NCBI GenBank assembly: GCA_947573485.1
Contig: CANPGB010000007.1
Span: 1-64,000 of the forward strand
Reading direction: 5' to 3'
Length of the DNA stretch: 64,000 nt
DNA from: an uncultured Porphyromonadaceae bacterium
GTDB taxonomy: Bacteria > Bacteroidota > Bacteroidia > Bacteroidales > Muribaculaceae
Under the pieces are notes generated by a model that saw nothing but the letters and a program-made list of their open reading frames with translations, had not been told where the DNA came from and made no database searches. The position numbers were made by a program, and so were the translations under genes. Within the stretch, counting starts at the first letter, position 1. The number at the start of each line of letters is the position of its first letter. Of this stretch, positions 1 through 9,449 are shown piece by piece.

Positions 1-369
1 GGCGTGCCCGGATAGTCATGCCACTCGCTATGGCGTCCGCATGGACGCCGATTAAGATGAGAACCAACGCCTTACAATCTTAATCCGCGTCCTGCCGGAC
101 GCCACCTGCGAGGGTATCACTATCCCCGCACGCCTCCGCTAAAGCTCTGGCGTACGGTTACGGGTTAATCTGCGTCCTGCCGGACGCCACTCGCGTATGT
201 ACGATTACCCCGCACGCCTCCGCTAAAGCTCCGGCGTACGGGGTTACTGGTTAATCAGCGTCCTGGCGGACGCCATGCCCTATGGCGACTCTGCCCCCGC
301 ACGCCTCCGCTAAAGCTACGGCGTACGGGTTACTGGTTAATCAGCGTCCTTGCGGAGGCGCTGCCCGGG
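1..369. repeat. Cluster of dispersed hairpin repeats
   Basis: No gene is visible here. The stretch is built from a repeat with two conserved cores: a hairpin of the type GCGTCC-N-GGACGC followed by GATTAA, and a segment GCACGCCTCCGCTAAAGC ending in GGCGTACGG. Three same-orientation copies of the second core lie at about 125-194, 208-285 and 295-356. Positions 1-58 are an inverted copy of about 76-134, so the left end could form a cruciform. The same family recurs at 48054-48170. It resembles REP/BIME-type intergenic repeats; no transposase is present. Confidence 0.8.
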
Positions 370-424
370 AGCTTCTGCATTCTCAGAGTCTGTTTGGGCA
401 GTTCGTGCTAAGTTAAATCAGTTT

Positions 425-1462
425 TCAGTCCAGCATCAGTGCCATGAACGGGCGGCGCGAGGGTATGTTGAATATCTCGCCGGCCTTGTGGCTGCTGAAG
501 AGTATTGCCGCGAGCACCGAGGGCGTTATGTCGAGGTCGGGTTTGCGTGGATAGTCATTCTCTACCGTGCAACGGCGGTCGGCTATCACATATGTACCGT
601 CGTTCTCGGGAATCTCGTGGTCGGTGATGCGTATTGCTATTTTGAGCTCGGGGTAGGCCTTTGCCATTGCCCCGAGGAGGAGGACCGGATTCACTATCCG
701 CGCCATGCCGTGAGCCCGTAGCAGGGCAGGTGAGCCCGAGAGGGGAGGGCGCGTAACCGTTATGGCTTTCTCGCCCACGCGGCGCCTGAGCTCGGCCAGC
801 GCTGTGGTGGCCAATGCCTCGCTGTCGGCAAGGAGGCATTTCACCGTAACGTGGTCTTTGCCCTCGGTGGCGAAGAGCATTGCGGCTCCGGGCTCGGTGT
901 CGCTCACGGCAATAAGGTGTGCGCCTCCGTCGAGCTCCATGTCGTGCAGTATGTTGGCGTAGTCGGCCTCGCTATGTATAATTCCGCAGCCCTGCCGCAG
1001 CTCAAGGCCGTGGAGGAGGGCGAAACCCGGCTCTGTGACCGTGCCCTTGCCGCCGCCGAAGCTGTGCAGCGATGTATAGTGCTCGCGGTCGACGTAGAAC
1101 ACCGTGGCGAAGTTCAGCCTGTCGTAGAAGAAGTAGAGGTGATCTTCGGCAGGTATGAGCTCGCACATGGCGTAGCCTTTCTCACGGGCGTCGCGCAGCG
1201 CCTTTTTGAGAACTTTCGTGGCCAGTCCGCGCGAACGGCTCTCGGGATGTGTTGCCACGCAGCTTATATAGCCCGTGGCGAGGCGGCTGCCGTGGAAGAG
1301 AAAAGAGTAAGGCTGCATGAGCAGTGTGGCGGCAGCCTTGGGAGTCTCGCTGTCGAGATATATGTATTCGTCATCGGCGCAGTTGCCGATAAACCAGTCG
1401 CGCCACGCTGCGGGGTCGTCGAAGGCGAGGCTGAACAGTTCTGTGAATTTTTCCTTTTTCAT
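425..1462 (-). CDS. Eis-like GNAT N-acetyltransferase
   Basis: This is a 345-residue protein predicted to move an acetyl group from acetyl-CoA to an amine; the substrate cannot be read from sequence. Residues about 1-150 form a GNAT domain with the acetyl-CoA loop in ATHPESRSRGLATKVL. A second GNAT-like lobe follows, and the last 100 residues (from about LKIAIRITDHE) resemble the SCP2-like C-terminal domain of the Eis family. I chose the ATG at 1462 because it overlaps the ndh stop codon in an ATGA junction, the mark of translational coupling; a longer frame to 1543 would run inside ndh. It is the second gene of an ndh operon. The family is clear; the role is not. Confidence 0.82.
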   Translation of the reverse strand: MKKEKFTELFSLAFDDPAAWRDWFIGNCADDEYIYLDSETPKAAATLLMQPYSFLFHGSRLATGYISCVATHPESRSRGLATKVLKKALRDAREKGYAMCELIPAEDHLYFFYDRLNFATVFYVDREHYTSLHSFGGGKGTVTEPGFALLHGLELRQGCGIIHSEADYANILHDMELDGGAHLIAVSDTEPGAAMLFATEGKDHVTVKCLLADSEALATTALAELRRRVGEKAITVTRPPLSGSPALLRAHGMARIVNPVLLLGAMAKAYPELKIAIRITDHEIPENDGTYVIADRRCTVENDYPRKPDLDITPSVLAAILFSSHKAGEIFNIPSRRPFMALMLD

Positions 1463-2754
1463 TCGTCCCAGTATTTGCGGAGGGGGAATCGGCCCGGGCG
1501 GATAAGGATTCGCAATCCTGCCGAGAAGGTAAAGTAACTCCACATCCAGTTAATGAACACCACAGCGCGGTTGCGCATGCCCAGCAGCGTGAGCAGGTGT
1601 ACCACAAGCCATGCAAACCATGCCGGGCGGCCGCTCATGTGCATCTTGCCCATGTCGACCACGGCTCGGTTGCGCCCTATGGTGGCCATGGAGCCTTTGT
1701 CGCGGTACTCGAAGGTGCGCGGCTCCTTGCGCGGCTCGCTCAGGTTGCGGGCGAGGTTGGCGGCCTGCTGCAGCGCCACCTGGGCTACCTGCGGGTGCCC
1801 TTTGGGGTATTTGTCGGTTATCATGAGGGCGATATCGCCAATGGCATACATATCATCGATACCCTCCACGCTGTTGTATTCATCTACCAACCAGCGAGCG
1901 CCGGGGCCGGGCTTCACATCGGTACCTTTAAGCTCGAAGGGCACGCCGGTAACGCCCGCCGTCCACACCACGGTATCGCTTTCCTCCGTGGTACCGTCGG
2001 CAAACACCACTGTTGTGCCGTCGTAACTCTTCATCTGTTTGCCGAGGCGCACATCGACCATGAGCTGCGAGAGGCCTTCGAGAGCGTCGGCCGACGATTT
2101 CGCGCTCATGGCGGCAAGGAGCCTGTCGGTGCCCTCTACGAGTATCACACGCATATCGCTCTGCTCCAGCGAGGGGTACTCGCGTTTGAGCGTAAAGCGC
2201 TTGAACTCGCCCAAGGCTCCGGCAATCTCCACTCCCGCGGGGCCGCCCCCTATCACCACAAAGGTGAGCAGGCGCCGTTTGCGGGCCGGGTCTTTGCAGA
2301 GCGAGGCACGCTCAAGGCGGTCGAGCACCTCATTGCGGCAGCGTATGGCCTCAGAGGTCGATTTCAGGGTGTATACATGTTTCTCGAGTTCGGGAATACC
2401 GAAGAAGTTGTTTGTCGAGCCCGCTGCAAGCACAAGGGTGTCGTAGTGCAGTGTCTCGTACTGAGTGTGCACCGTGTGGGCCGAAACATCTATCGTGCGC
2501 ACGTCGCCTATATGATAGCGGCAGCCGCGGTATTTGCGTGAGAGAAGCTCGCGCCTGAAGGGAAAGGAGATGCTGGCAGGCTCAAGACCCGACGAGGCCA
2601 CCTGGTAGAAAAGCGGCGGGAAAGAATGGAAGTTATTGCGGTCAACAATGGTAACATCCCACAAGCCTTTGTCGAGCTTGCGGGCAAGGTTAAGGCCGGC
2701 GAAGCCGCCCCCGATGATTACCATATGTTTTTTTGTACTGTTGTTGTATGACAT
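1459..2754 (-). CDS. ndh: Type II NADH dehydrogenase (NDH-2)
   Basis: A single-subunit flavoenzyme of 431 residues that oxidises NADH and passes electrons to quinone at the inner face of the membrane without pumping ions. The N-terminus carries the FAD dinucleotide fold (VIIGGGFAGLNLARKL), and a second nucleotide-binding fold for NADH lies near residue 165 (VVIGGGPAGVEIAGAL). The FAD-contacting AIGDIA motif follows. The C-terminus has a hydrophobic stretch (LVVHLLTLLGMRNRAVVF) that fits the membrane-anchoring helices of NDH-2. It is transcribed leftward from a good promoter at 2902-2933 and coupled to the downstream acetyltransferase. The genome also carries the Na+-pumping Nqr complex at 52-58 kb, so this would be the non-coupled route. 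Confidence 0.93.
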   Translation of the reverse strand: MSYNNSTKKHMVIIGGGFAGLNLARKLDKGLWDVTIVDRNNFHSFPPLFYQVASSGLEPASISFPFRRELLSRKYRGCRYHIGDVRTIDVSAHTVHTQYETLHYDTLVLAAGSTNNFFGIPELEKHVYTLKSTSEAIRCRNEVLDRLERASLCKDPARKRRLLTFVVIGGGPAGVEIAGALGEFKRFTLKREYPSLEQSDMRVILVEGTDRLLAAMSAKSSADALEGLSQLMVDVRLGKQMKSYDGTTVVFADGTTEESDTVVWTAGVTGVPFELKGTDVKPGPGARWLVDEYNSVEGIDDMYAIGDIALMITDKYPKGHPQVAQVALQQAANLARNLSEPRKEPRTFEYRDKGSMATIGRNRAVVDMGKMHMSGRPAWFAWLVVHLLTLLGMRNRAVVFINWMWSYFTFSAGLRILIRPGRFPLRKYWDE

Positions 2755-2813
2755 AGCTGCTGGTGTTACCTTTTTATAACGCCCGGCAACTTTACTTGGT
2801 TGACAAAAACAAT

Positions 2814-2843
2814 AAAAAGGAACTGCTCACGCAGTTCCTTTTT
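2814..2843 (-). terminator. Intrinsic terminator or attenuator before ndh
   Basis: A 13-bp perfect stem (2814-2826 with 2831-2843) and a 4-base loop. Read leftward it ends in a T-rich run. It can stop transcripts from the gene ending at 3112, but it also lies between the predicted ndh promoter and the ndh start, so it may attenuate ndh. Confidence 0.75.
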
Positions 2844-2901
2844 ATGGGTTTCCAATAGGTACAATTTCTAAGGTAAAAAAGATTGTTTTAGGTTTGCGAT
2901 A

Positions 2902-2933
2902 CAAAGGTCGGGTCTTTTGGCAAGCTGACCAAA
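2902..2933 (-). promoter_or_regulatory. Promoter for ndh
   Basis: On the minus strand, TTTG (2930-2933), a 20-base spacer and GACCTTTG (2902-2909), one mismatch from the Bacteroidetes -7 consensus TAnnTTTG. It would give a leader of about 140 bases. Confidence 0.6.
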
Positions 2934-3111
2934 TTATTTTATATGTTTTACGACATACTTTTTGAGCAACTTTTGCACTTTTGCACTTGTTAAAACGTTT
3001 AAACGGTTGATAAATAACGTTCTAATAACTTTTGTCGAGTGCTTCGAACCCGTAAATCTTCTATGTTAAAAATTGTAAAATTGGTGAGTCGCTATAGCAA
3101 GTTGCCGTTTT

Positions 3112-4719
3112 TTACTTGATTACAACCTTTGAGGTTGCTGCACCCTGACGGCGGATGAAGATGCCTGCGGCAGGATTTTCAACGCGCATACCCTGGAGGT
3201 TGAAGTACTCAACGGGGGCGTTTTCGTCGGCTGCAATCACACCCTCGACACCTGAGTTGGCGTCTTTGTAGAGGCTGTAGGCAGCGCCTGTGGCACCTGT
3301 CTGAGCGAAAGCTGCGAAGCTGCCGTTGTCGGCTACGCCGATAGCGTCGGCCACGGTTTCAAAAGCCTTGAAGGCGCCGTCGGCAAAGGTGTAGGTCTTG
3401 GCACTGCCGGCGAAGTCGCCCTTGGCATAGTCGTCGCCTTTGGTGTTGTAGTAGCCGAGCGAGCCGAAGATGAGGCTGCCGTCGGCGGCAGTGGCGGCCT
3501 GGGTCAGGGCATAGTAGGTGACAGCACCGTCCTTAGCCTCGAAAGCTGTTTTGGTAGCGTCTGCAAGAGCGTTGGCAGCGCCGCTGTAGGCAAAGAATTC
3601 GTTGCCGAGGTACTCGTTTTCCTCGCCGTAGTTGTTGGCGAAAGACTCGTAACCGAGAACGGTGAGATTGCCGTCGGTGAGCGAGAGTGCGAAGGGTACG
3701 TACGATGCATCGAAACCGGCGTCGGGGCATGCGAAGGTTGCGGTCTGGGCAATGGCGCCGTCTTTGATTTCGGCAAGAACGTAGTTGTACGCGCCGGCCT
3801 CAATCTCGAGGGTCTTGGCTGCTTCGGCGGTAGCGAGGCTCATAGGACCGTTGCACGAGAAAGCGGCATAGGTGCTGCCTCCGGCTACTGTGAAAGCGGC
3901 AGCATCTGCCTGATACTGGTTTTCTTCGGTGGCGAGAGGCTCCGAGAGGCTGAGGGTAGCCACTGCCTTGCAGTTGGCAAGGAGGTTGTCGAGGCTGAAA
4001 ATGCCCACGCTCTTGAGCTGGGTGTACCATACACCGAACCAGGGGTCGTTGTACGAGCCCTTGAAGCTTACACCGTCGATAGTGGTCTCGCCGGTATAGA
4101 TTGCCGATGCGTAGAGTTTGTCGCCCTCGGCCTGAAGGTGGGTGATGTGGAAGATTACATCTCCGTCTTCGGGGAAGTATGTTTCGGAGCTTGCGAGGTC
4201 GGCAAGGTCGTTGGCTATAAACTCACGCACGTTTACAAGTTCGCCGTCGGCGGTATATTTGGCGATGAACGAGGCATTCATTTTTGAAGCCGGAGCTCCG
4301 TAGAGGAGCTGACCTGTGATAGTGGTAGCGGTGCCGGTGGTGGTGCCGAGCTCAACTTCGTCGGCATAGCGGCCGGCGATGTAGATGTTGTTGTCGCTGT
4401 CGGTGGTGATGTCGGCGATAGTCACAGCGCCCGAGAGAGCCACAGCCCACTTGGCGGCGCCGGTGGCGTCATACTTTGCAAGGTAGGCGCTGGTGCCGAT
4501 TGCGCTCAGCGTAGTGCCTGCGAGGGTGAAGTCTTCGCTGAAAGCGCCGGTGGCGATGAGGTTGCCATTGCTGTCGAGGGCTACGGGAGCGTTGTATACG
4601 GCGCTTCCTTCTTCCCATGCGTTTTCAACGGGAGCCTGCCATACCTTGGTAAGCTCTGTCGCTGCCGAGGCACCGAACACGGTGGCTGCAGCGAAAGCAG
4701 TAAGTAGAATCTTTTTCAT
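3112..4719 (-). CDS. Secreted propeller-like protein with sorting-type C-terminus
   Basis: A 535-residue exported protein of unknown function. Residues 1-20 are a signal peptide (ending ASA). The N-terminal half has repeated blades of the type YLAKYDATGAAKWAV followed by DNNIYIAGRYAD, which resemble SBBP beta-propeller repeats. The last 30 residues (from FNLQGMRVENPAAG to VVIK) resemble the C-terminal sorting domain of type IX secretion substrates. It follows susD by 30 bases and is the last gene of the protease-susC-susD operon, so it is probably a surface protein tied to the same nutrient system, in the place often taken by SusE/F-like binding proteins. That role is inferred from position only. 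Confidence 0.7.
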   Translation of the reverse strand: MKKILLTAFAAATVFGASAATELTKVWQAPVENAWEEGSAVYNAPVALDSNGNLIATGAFSEDFTLAGTTLSAIGTSAYLAKYDATGAAKWAVALSGAVTIADITTDSDNNIYIAGRYADEVELGTTTGTATTITGQLLYGAPASKMNASFIAKYTADGELVNVREFIANDLADLASSETYFPEDGDVIFHITHLQAEGDKLYASAIYTGETTIDGVSFKGSYNDPWFGVWYTQLKSVGIFSLDNLLANCKAVATLSLSEPLATEENQYQADAAAFTVAGGSTYAAFSCNGPMSLATAEAAKTLEIEAGAYNYVLAEIKDGAIAQTATFACPDAGFDASYVPFALSLTDGNLTVLGYESFANNYGEENEYLGNEFFAYSGAANALADATKTAFEAKDGAVTYYALTQAATAADGSLIFGSLGYYNTKGDDYAKGDFAGSAKTYTFADGAFKAFETVADAIGVADNGSFAAFAQTGATGAAYSLYKDANSGVEGVIAADENAPVEYFNLQGMRVENPAAGIFIRRQGAATSKVVIK

Positions 4720-4749
4720 ATTAAATATTTATTAGAAAGGTATATAAGC

Positions 4750-6078
4750 TTAGTTTGCCAGCCCGGGGTTTGCTGCAATAGCCTCCGAGGGGATGCGGAT
4801 AGTGTAGCGCTCGTCGCCCTGCTCGAGAACGAAGGTCTCGCCCTTGTAGCTGCGCTCCATGCGGGGCTGGCCGCAGCGGCGCAGGTCGAACCAGCGGTGA
4901 CCCTCGAAAGCAAGCTCGCGGGCGCGCTCGGTGAGTATCTCCTCGAGGAGCTCGTCGTTGCTCATGGCAGCCACAGCGCTCTCCTTGGCAGCGCCGCCGT
5001 CGTTATAGCGTGTGCGCTGCAGGGTGAGGAGATATTCGGCGGCATCGTCGTAGAGCCCTTGGTGCCAGGCTGCCTCGGCGGCGTTGAGTATCATCTCGCC
5101 CACGCGCAGGGTGCAGGTAAAGGTGTTGCTGCCGCCCTTGCTCAGGAGTATGTTGGAGCTCGTCACCTGGTTGAAGTAGGCGCGGCGGCGCAGGTCGCTC
5201 GTGGTGTAGAGGCGGTAGAAATCGCGGTCTACCTTGAAGGCGCGGGCATATTGCGCGGTCATTATCTGCTCCAGGGCAACGATGTTCTCAACCGAGTTAT
5301 ACTGGTTGGGAATCTCGCCGGGGAGGGTGGAGAGGCTGCTCTTTACGGCGAGTACGCGCTGCGAGGCGGCAAGCGACTCGCCCCAGCGGCCCATATAGAG
5401 GAGCACGCGCGAGCGGAGGGCGTCGACCGAGAGCTTGTTGAAGCGGTAGTTGAGCCCGGGCTCCCATGTATCGACGTTGAGGTAGCGCTCTGCGGCGTCG
5501 AGGTCAGAAAGTATGGCGGTGTACACTTCCTCGACGGTGTTGCGCGAGAGCACGCCTTCAACGTCGCTGTCGAGCTTCAGCGGTATGGCCTTGGTCGATG
5601 CGGGCTCGCAGGTGGTGTACGCCGGTGCGTGGAGGTTAACGAGGTTGAAGTGCATGAGGGCGCGCAGCATGTAGGCCTCGCCCACGAGCTGGTCTACCTC
5701 TTCCGAGGTGCCGCCTGTCATCTTATCTTCGGCCTCAATAACATAGTTTGCTATGAAGAGCACGTGGTAGTGGTTGCGCCACTGGAAGGTGGCGGTGTTC
5801 TCGTCGGGGGTGGCGTCGTTCCAGCGCCATATATCGAGGTAAGAGCCGAGGTCGTTGACCGACAAGGTGGCGTCGAGGAGCACCTCGTCGCTGCGGAAAG
5901 AGGCCAGACCGCGGTCGTCGGGCACCGTTACGTAGGCCTCGGTGATGAGCGAGCGGAATTCGGGCACTGTGGTGGGTATTACCTTACCCACCGGCTGTAT
6001 GTCGAGGAAACTGTCGCAGCCCGCGCCGAGGAAGGCGGCAAGGCAGAGGAGGAGAGGATATATTTTGCTGAGTTTCAT
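4750..6078 (-). CDS. SusD/RagB family outer-membrane lipoprotein
   Basis: A 442-residue lipoprotein that should sit on the cell surface as the lid of the SusC transporter and bind its substrate. The signal peptide ends in a lipobox with Cys21 (LGAGC), followed by DSFLDIQPVGK, typical of the mature SusD N-terminus. The central part has the TPR-like helices of the family (EAYMLRALMHFNLVNL), and the C-terminal signature ERARELAFEGHRWFDLRR is very typical. Its start lies 5 bases after the SusC stop, so the two are co-translated. No glycoside hydrolase is nearby; the operon begins with a metalloprotease, so peptides are a plausible ligand. SusD proteins vary too much for the ligand to be read directly. 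Confidence 0.93.
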   Translation of the reverse strand: MKLSKIYPLLLCLAAFLGAGCDSFLDIQPVGKVIPTTVPEFRSLITEAYVTVPDDRGLASFRSDEVLLDATLSVNDLGSYLDIWRWNDATPDENTATFQWRNHYHVLFIANYVIEAEDKMTGGTSEEVDQLVGEAYMLRALMHFNLVNLHAPAYTTCEPASTKAIPLKLDSDVEGVLSRNTVEEVYTAILSDLDAAERYLNVDTWEPGLNYRFNKLSVDALRSRVLLYMGRWGESLAASQRVLAVKSSLSTLPGEIPNQYNSVENIVALEQIMTAQYARAFKVDRDFYRLYTTSDLRRRAYFNQVTSSNILLSKGGSNTFTCTLRVGEMILNAAEAAWHQGLYDDAAEYLLTLQRTRYNDGGAAKESAVAAMSNDELLEEILTERARELAFEGHRWFDLRRCGQPRMERSYKGETFVLEQGDERYTIRIPSEAIAANPGLAN

Positions 6079-6083
6079 GTGTG

Positions 6084-9000
6084 TCAGAATTTAACTTGGA
6101 GATTGAAAGTGTAGCTCTTGGGTATGGGCTGGGCAAAGGGGTTGCCCATGGTCTCGGGGTCGAGGAAGTTCTTGTAGTCGGAGCCGAATACAAAGAGGTT
6201 GCGGGCTTCGAGAGCCACACGCACCGTTGAGAGGCCCCAGCGGTTTACGAGCTCGGTGGGCAGGTTATAGCCTAAGTTTATGCTCTGGAGGCGTACGTAG
6301 TCGCAGCGCTTCACCCAGGTGTCGAGCATGCTGTAGAGCGTAAATTCGCCGTACTGCGTGCGCTCGTCGGCGCGGTAGCCGTTGTCGGGGATGAGAGCGG
6401 GCAGGGTGCCGTTGGGGTTCTCGGGGCTCCAGCGGTCGAAGATGTCGCGGTTGGTGTTCATGCCGCGGTCGAAGAATACGTTGCTGTACGAGGGCTGAAC
6501 GCGTGCAAACATCTTGAGGTTGAAGGCGAAGTTAACCGTAAGGTCGAAGTTCTTGTAGTAGAAGCTGTTGATAAAGCCGCCCGTCCACAGAGGGTCGCCC
6601 GAGCCTATGTATGTGTAGAGGTTGCGCTGCTCCTCGGCGGTGAGGGTGCTGGCACCGGCGCCGTTGAGGGCAAGGAACTCCTTGGCTGTCACCTTCTCGC
6701 CGTCTTTGGTGAGGAACAGGGGGTAGCCGTCGGCATCGAGGCCTGCCGTGCGGTAGGCGAAGATAGCGTTCACGGGGTAGCCCTCGCGCGAGGGGGTTGT
6801 CTGGTTGAAGGGCACGGTCTCGTTGAGCACAGTGTTCTCGTTGTATGCCAGGTTGAAGTTTGTGGTCCAGCGGAAGTCGCGGGTGTTGATGTTGCGCGAC
6901 GATATGGCAAACTCTATACCGCGGTTACGCATCGAGGCCCAGTTGACGAGGGTCGACATGAAGCCGGTCTCCAGCGGGAGCATCTTAAGCGAGATAAGGT
7001 CGGTGCCCTTGCGGTAGTAAGCGTCGACCGACAGGTTGAGGGCGTTGCCGAAGAATCCGGCGTCGACACCTACGTTGCTCGTGTAGGTCTTCTCCCAGCG
7101 CAGGCGGCGGTTCGGCGGGTTGCCGATAACGATGATGTCTTCGGTTACGCCGGGGAGTATCGACGAGGTGTTGTAGTCGCCCATGACGTACGATGAGGTC
7201 GATTTGTCGATGTTACCCTGTATACCGTAGCTTGCGCGCAGGGCGAGGTTGTCTACAGCCGTGCTCTCGCGGAGCCAGGGCTCGTCGGAGATGCGCCACA
7301 GGGCACTGAAAGAGTAGAGGGGCAGGAAGCGGTATTTCTTGTCAACGCCGAAGAGGTCGCTGCCGTCGAAACGCACGCTCGCGCCAAGGGTGTAGCGGCG
7401 CATGAGCGAGTAGGAGCCGTTGGCGTAGAACGAGGCGTAGGCATTTTCGAGATAGCTTTCGGTGTGCAGTGGGAAGGTGCGCGCCCACGATTCGTTGGGG
7501 AAGATTACGGGCTTGCTCGTCAGGGTCTTGCGGTCGTAGCCGTAGGCTGTCGACGAGAAAGCGTCGTACCAGGTCTTGCGGATTTCCGTACCGCCCAAAA
7601 GTTCGAGGTCGTGGCTGAGGCCGAAGCGCTTGGCAAACTCGATCTGAGCTTTCCAGGTGAGCTGCTTGTTGTTGGAGGTGTTCTGCACGTGGCGGCCACC
7701 GTAGGGCAGGAAGCTGGCGCGGATGCCGTCGCTGCCTATCACTTCGGTACGGTAGAACTCCTTGCGCATGGCATAGGTCTCGCCGCCGGCATACGACTGC
7801 GTGTCAACGTGGTCGTATTGGAAGCCGAGCTGGGTGCTCGCCTTGAGCCAGTCGGTGAAGCGGAGGTCGGCGTCGAACATCGCCGTCACACCGGTGGTCT
7901 CCATGGTGTAGTCGGTGTTCTCGCGTTCCTCGAATACATTGAATTTCAGGTCGCTGTCCTCGCGTCCCTGGATGTCGGTGTCGTACACGTAGTTGCCGCG
8001 CTCATCGTAGGGCAGCTGGTAGGGGTTAGCACGGCGCGAGTAGTACACGGGGTTGGTGAAACCGTCGTTGTCGGTGAGGTAACTGTCGTTTTTGCGGCGG
8101 TTTACAAACACCGAGGCGCCTACCTTGAATTTATCGCTGAAGCGGTAGCGGGTCTTGAGCACGAGGTTGAAGCGGTTGGCCGAGACGCCCGGCACGTTGC
8201 CGCGCTCGTCCTGGTAACCGAAAGAGGTGTAATAGGTTGCCTTGTCGCCGCCACCCGACACGCTCAGGTTGTACTCCTGGCTGAAAGTGTCGCGGAAGAG
8301 GATGTCGTTCCAGTCGGTGTTGATATTGCGGAGGGCGTCGATCTGAGCCTGCACGGAGGCGGGGAGGGCGTCCCAGCCGCCGCTCTTGAAGAGCTCTGTC
8401 ATGCCTGCGGCGGCAAGTATGCGCGCCACATTGCCCTTGTTCTCGCGGTAGGTGTAGTCGCTGCCGAGGAGGTCGAGCTCGAGGTTGACTTTCTCGTTGG
8501 CGTTGAGCAGGTTGAGGCGGTCGATGTCGGCCTTGGGTGAGTAGCTGAGGCGGGTCGAGAAGCTCACCTCGGGCTTGCCCTGCTTACCGTTTTTGGTGGT
8601 GATGACAATAACGCCGTTGGCAGCGCGCGTACCGTAAATGGCAGTTGCGGCGGCGTCTTTGAGCACGGTTATGCTCTCGATGTCGGCGGGGTTGAGGCCG
8701 GCAATCGACGACTGGTAGAGGTTGTCAATGTCCTGGAGCTCATCGGTAGAGGGCATATCGGTGCCGTTCATGGGCACACCGTCGATAACCCACAGAGGGT
8801 CCTGGGTGCCTTGGAGCGACGATGTACCGCGGATGCGGATTTTGAGGGGAGCGCCGGGCGAGCCGCTGCTCTGTATTGCCGAGAGACCGGCCACCTGGCC
8901 TGCGAGAGCCTGGTCGATGTTCATTACCGAACCGATAGTGTTCTGGTCGATGTTGAGTTTGGTGATAGAAGCGGTAAGCTTGCGCTTCTCGATTGTCTGA

Positions 9001-9374
9001 TAGCCTGTTACCACCACGTCGCCGAGAACCTCGGAGGCGGGGTCGAGCTGAAGATCGTATTTATATACGCCCTCAACGAGATGTATGGTGCGGGGCTTGA
9101 AACCTACGCTGCGACATTCAATCTCAGTCACACCGCGAGGTATGTTGATGCTGAATTTGCCGTCGAGGTCGGTGACCACGCCGAGATTTTTTGCGGTGCT
9201 GCCGGCTTTTTTGAGCTGTGTCTGCGATACGGTGACCGACGCCCCGATAATGGGCTCGTTGTCTTCCGACGACAGTATCACGCCCGTTATCGTGTGCTGC
9301 GCCATGAGCGCCGCGGCCGGGGTGCAAACCATAAGCAGCAGGGCTGCAATATACTTTATAAATACCTGTTTCAT
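6084..9374 (-). CDS. SusC/RagA family TonB-dependent outer-membrane transporter
   Basis: A 1096-residue outer-membrane barrel that imports the ligand held by SusD, powered by TonB. Residues 1-25 are a signal peptide. An N-terminal carboxypeptidase-regulatory-like domain follows (HTITGVILSSEDNEPIIGAS, with LDGKFSINIP). Then come the TonB box region (GDVVVTGYQ), the plug with the family motifs VAGLSAIQSSGSPG, IRIRGTSSL and SITVLKDAAATAIYGTRAANG, and a long barrel ending in an aromatic residue (FNLQVKF). Length and domain order are normal. It lies 85 bases after the metalloprotease gene, with a strong hairpin in the gap, and directly before susD. Confidence 0.94.
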   Translation of the reverse strand: MKQVFIKYIAALLLMVCTPAAALMAQHTITGVILSSEDNEPIIGASVTVSQTQLKKAGSTAKNLGVVTDLDGKFSINIPRGVTEIECRSVGFKPRTIHLVEGVYKYDLQLDPASEVLGDVVVTGYQTIEKRKLTASITKLNIDQNTIGSVMNIDQALAGQVAGLSAIQSSGSPGAPLKIRIRGTSSLQGTQDPLWVIDGVPMNGTDMPSTDELQDIDNLYQSSIAGLNPADIESITVLKDAAATAIYGTRAANGVIVITTKNGKQGKPEVSFSTRLSYSPKADIDRLNLLNANEKVNLELDLLGSDYTYRENKGNVARILAAAGMTELFKSGGWDALPASVQAQIDALRNINTDWNDILFRDTFSQEYNLSVSGGGDKATYYTSFGYQDERGNVPGVSANRFNLVLKTRYRFSDKFKVGASVFVNRRKNDSYLTDNDGFTNPVYYSRRANPYQLPYDERGNYVYDTDIQGREDSDLKFNVFEERENTDYTMETTGVTAMFDADLRFTDWLKASTQLGFQYDHVDTQSYAGGETYAMRKEFYRTEVIGSDGIRASFLPYGGRHVQNTSNNKQLTWKAQIEFAKRFGLSHDLELLGGTEIRKTWYDAFSSTAYGYDRKTLTSKPVIFPNESWARTFPLHTESYLENAYASFYANGSYSLMRRYTLGASVRFDGSDLFGVDKKYRFLPLYSFSALWRISDEPWLRESTAVDNLALRASYGIQGNIDKSTSSYVMGDYNTSSILPGVTEDIIVIGNPPNRRLRWEKTYTSNVGVDAGFFGNALNLSVDAYYRKGTDLISLKMLPLETGFMSTLVNWASMRNRGIEFAISSRNINTRDFRWTTNFNLAYNENTVLNETVPFNQTTPSREGYPVNAIFAYRTAGLDADGYPLFLTKDGEKVTAKEFLALNGAGASTLTAEEQRNLYTYIGSGDPLWTGGFINSFYYKNFDLTVNFAFNLKMFARVQPSYSNVFFDRGMNTNRDIFDRWSPENPNGTLPALIPDNGYRADERTQYGEFTLYSMLDTWVKRCDYVRLQSINLGYNLPTELVNRWGLSTVRVALEARNLFVFGSDYKNFLDPETMGNPFAQPIPKSYTFNLQVKF

Positions 9375-9425
9375 TGCACGGTGTGTGGAGGGTGAATGAT
9401 GGTTGTGGAGGAGATTCCGGAATAG

Positions 9426-9449
9426 CCGCGCCGACAGCCGTCGGCGCGG
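9426..9449. other. Strong GC hairpin between protease and susC
   Basis: A perfect 10-bp GC-rich stem (9426-9435 with 9440-9449) with a 4-base loop. There is no T-run on either side, so it is not a standard terminator. It may stabilise or process the mRNA so that susC-susD and the protease are expressed at different levels. Confidence 0.6.

Larger units (their letters stand above)
2755..3111. other. Intergenic leader of ndh
   Basis: This 357-base gap lies between two leftward genes. It holds the ndh promoter (2902-2933) and a strong hairpin with T-runs (2814-2843). The part from about 2940 to 3111 is AT-rich and shows no gene or clear structure; it is the 3' flank of the secreted protein gene ending at 3112. 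Confidence 0.6.

Noticed and set aside
350..721. Rightward frame over the end of the acetyltransferase gene
   Set aside because: It overlaps the repeat region and the coding part of the opposite, well-supported acetyltransferase; the predicted peptide has no protein-like pattern.
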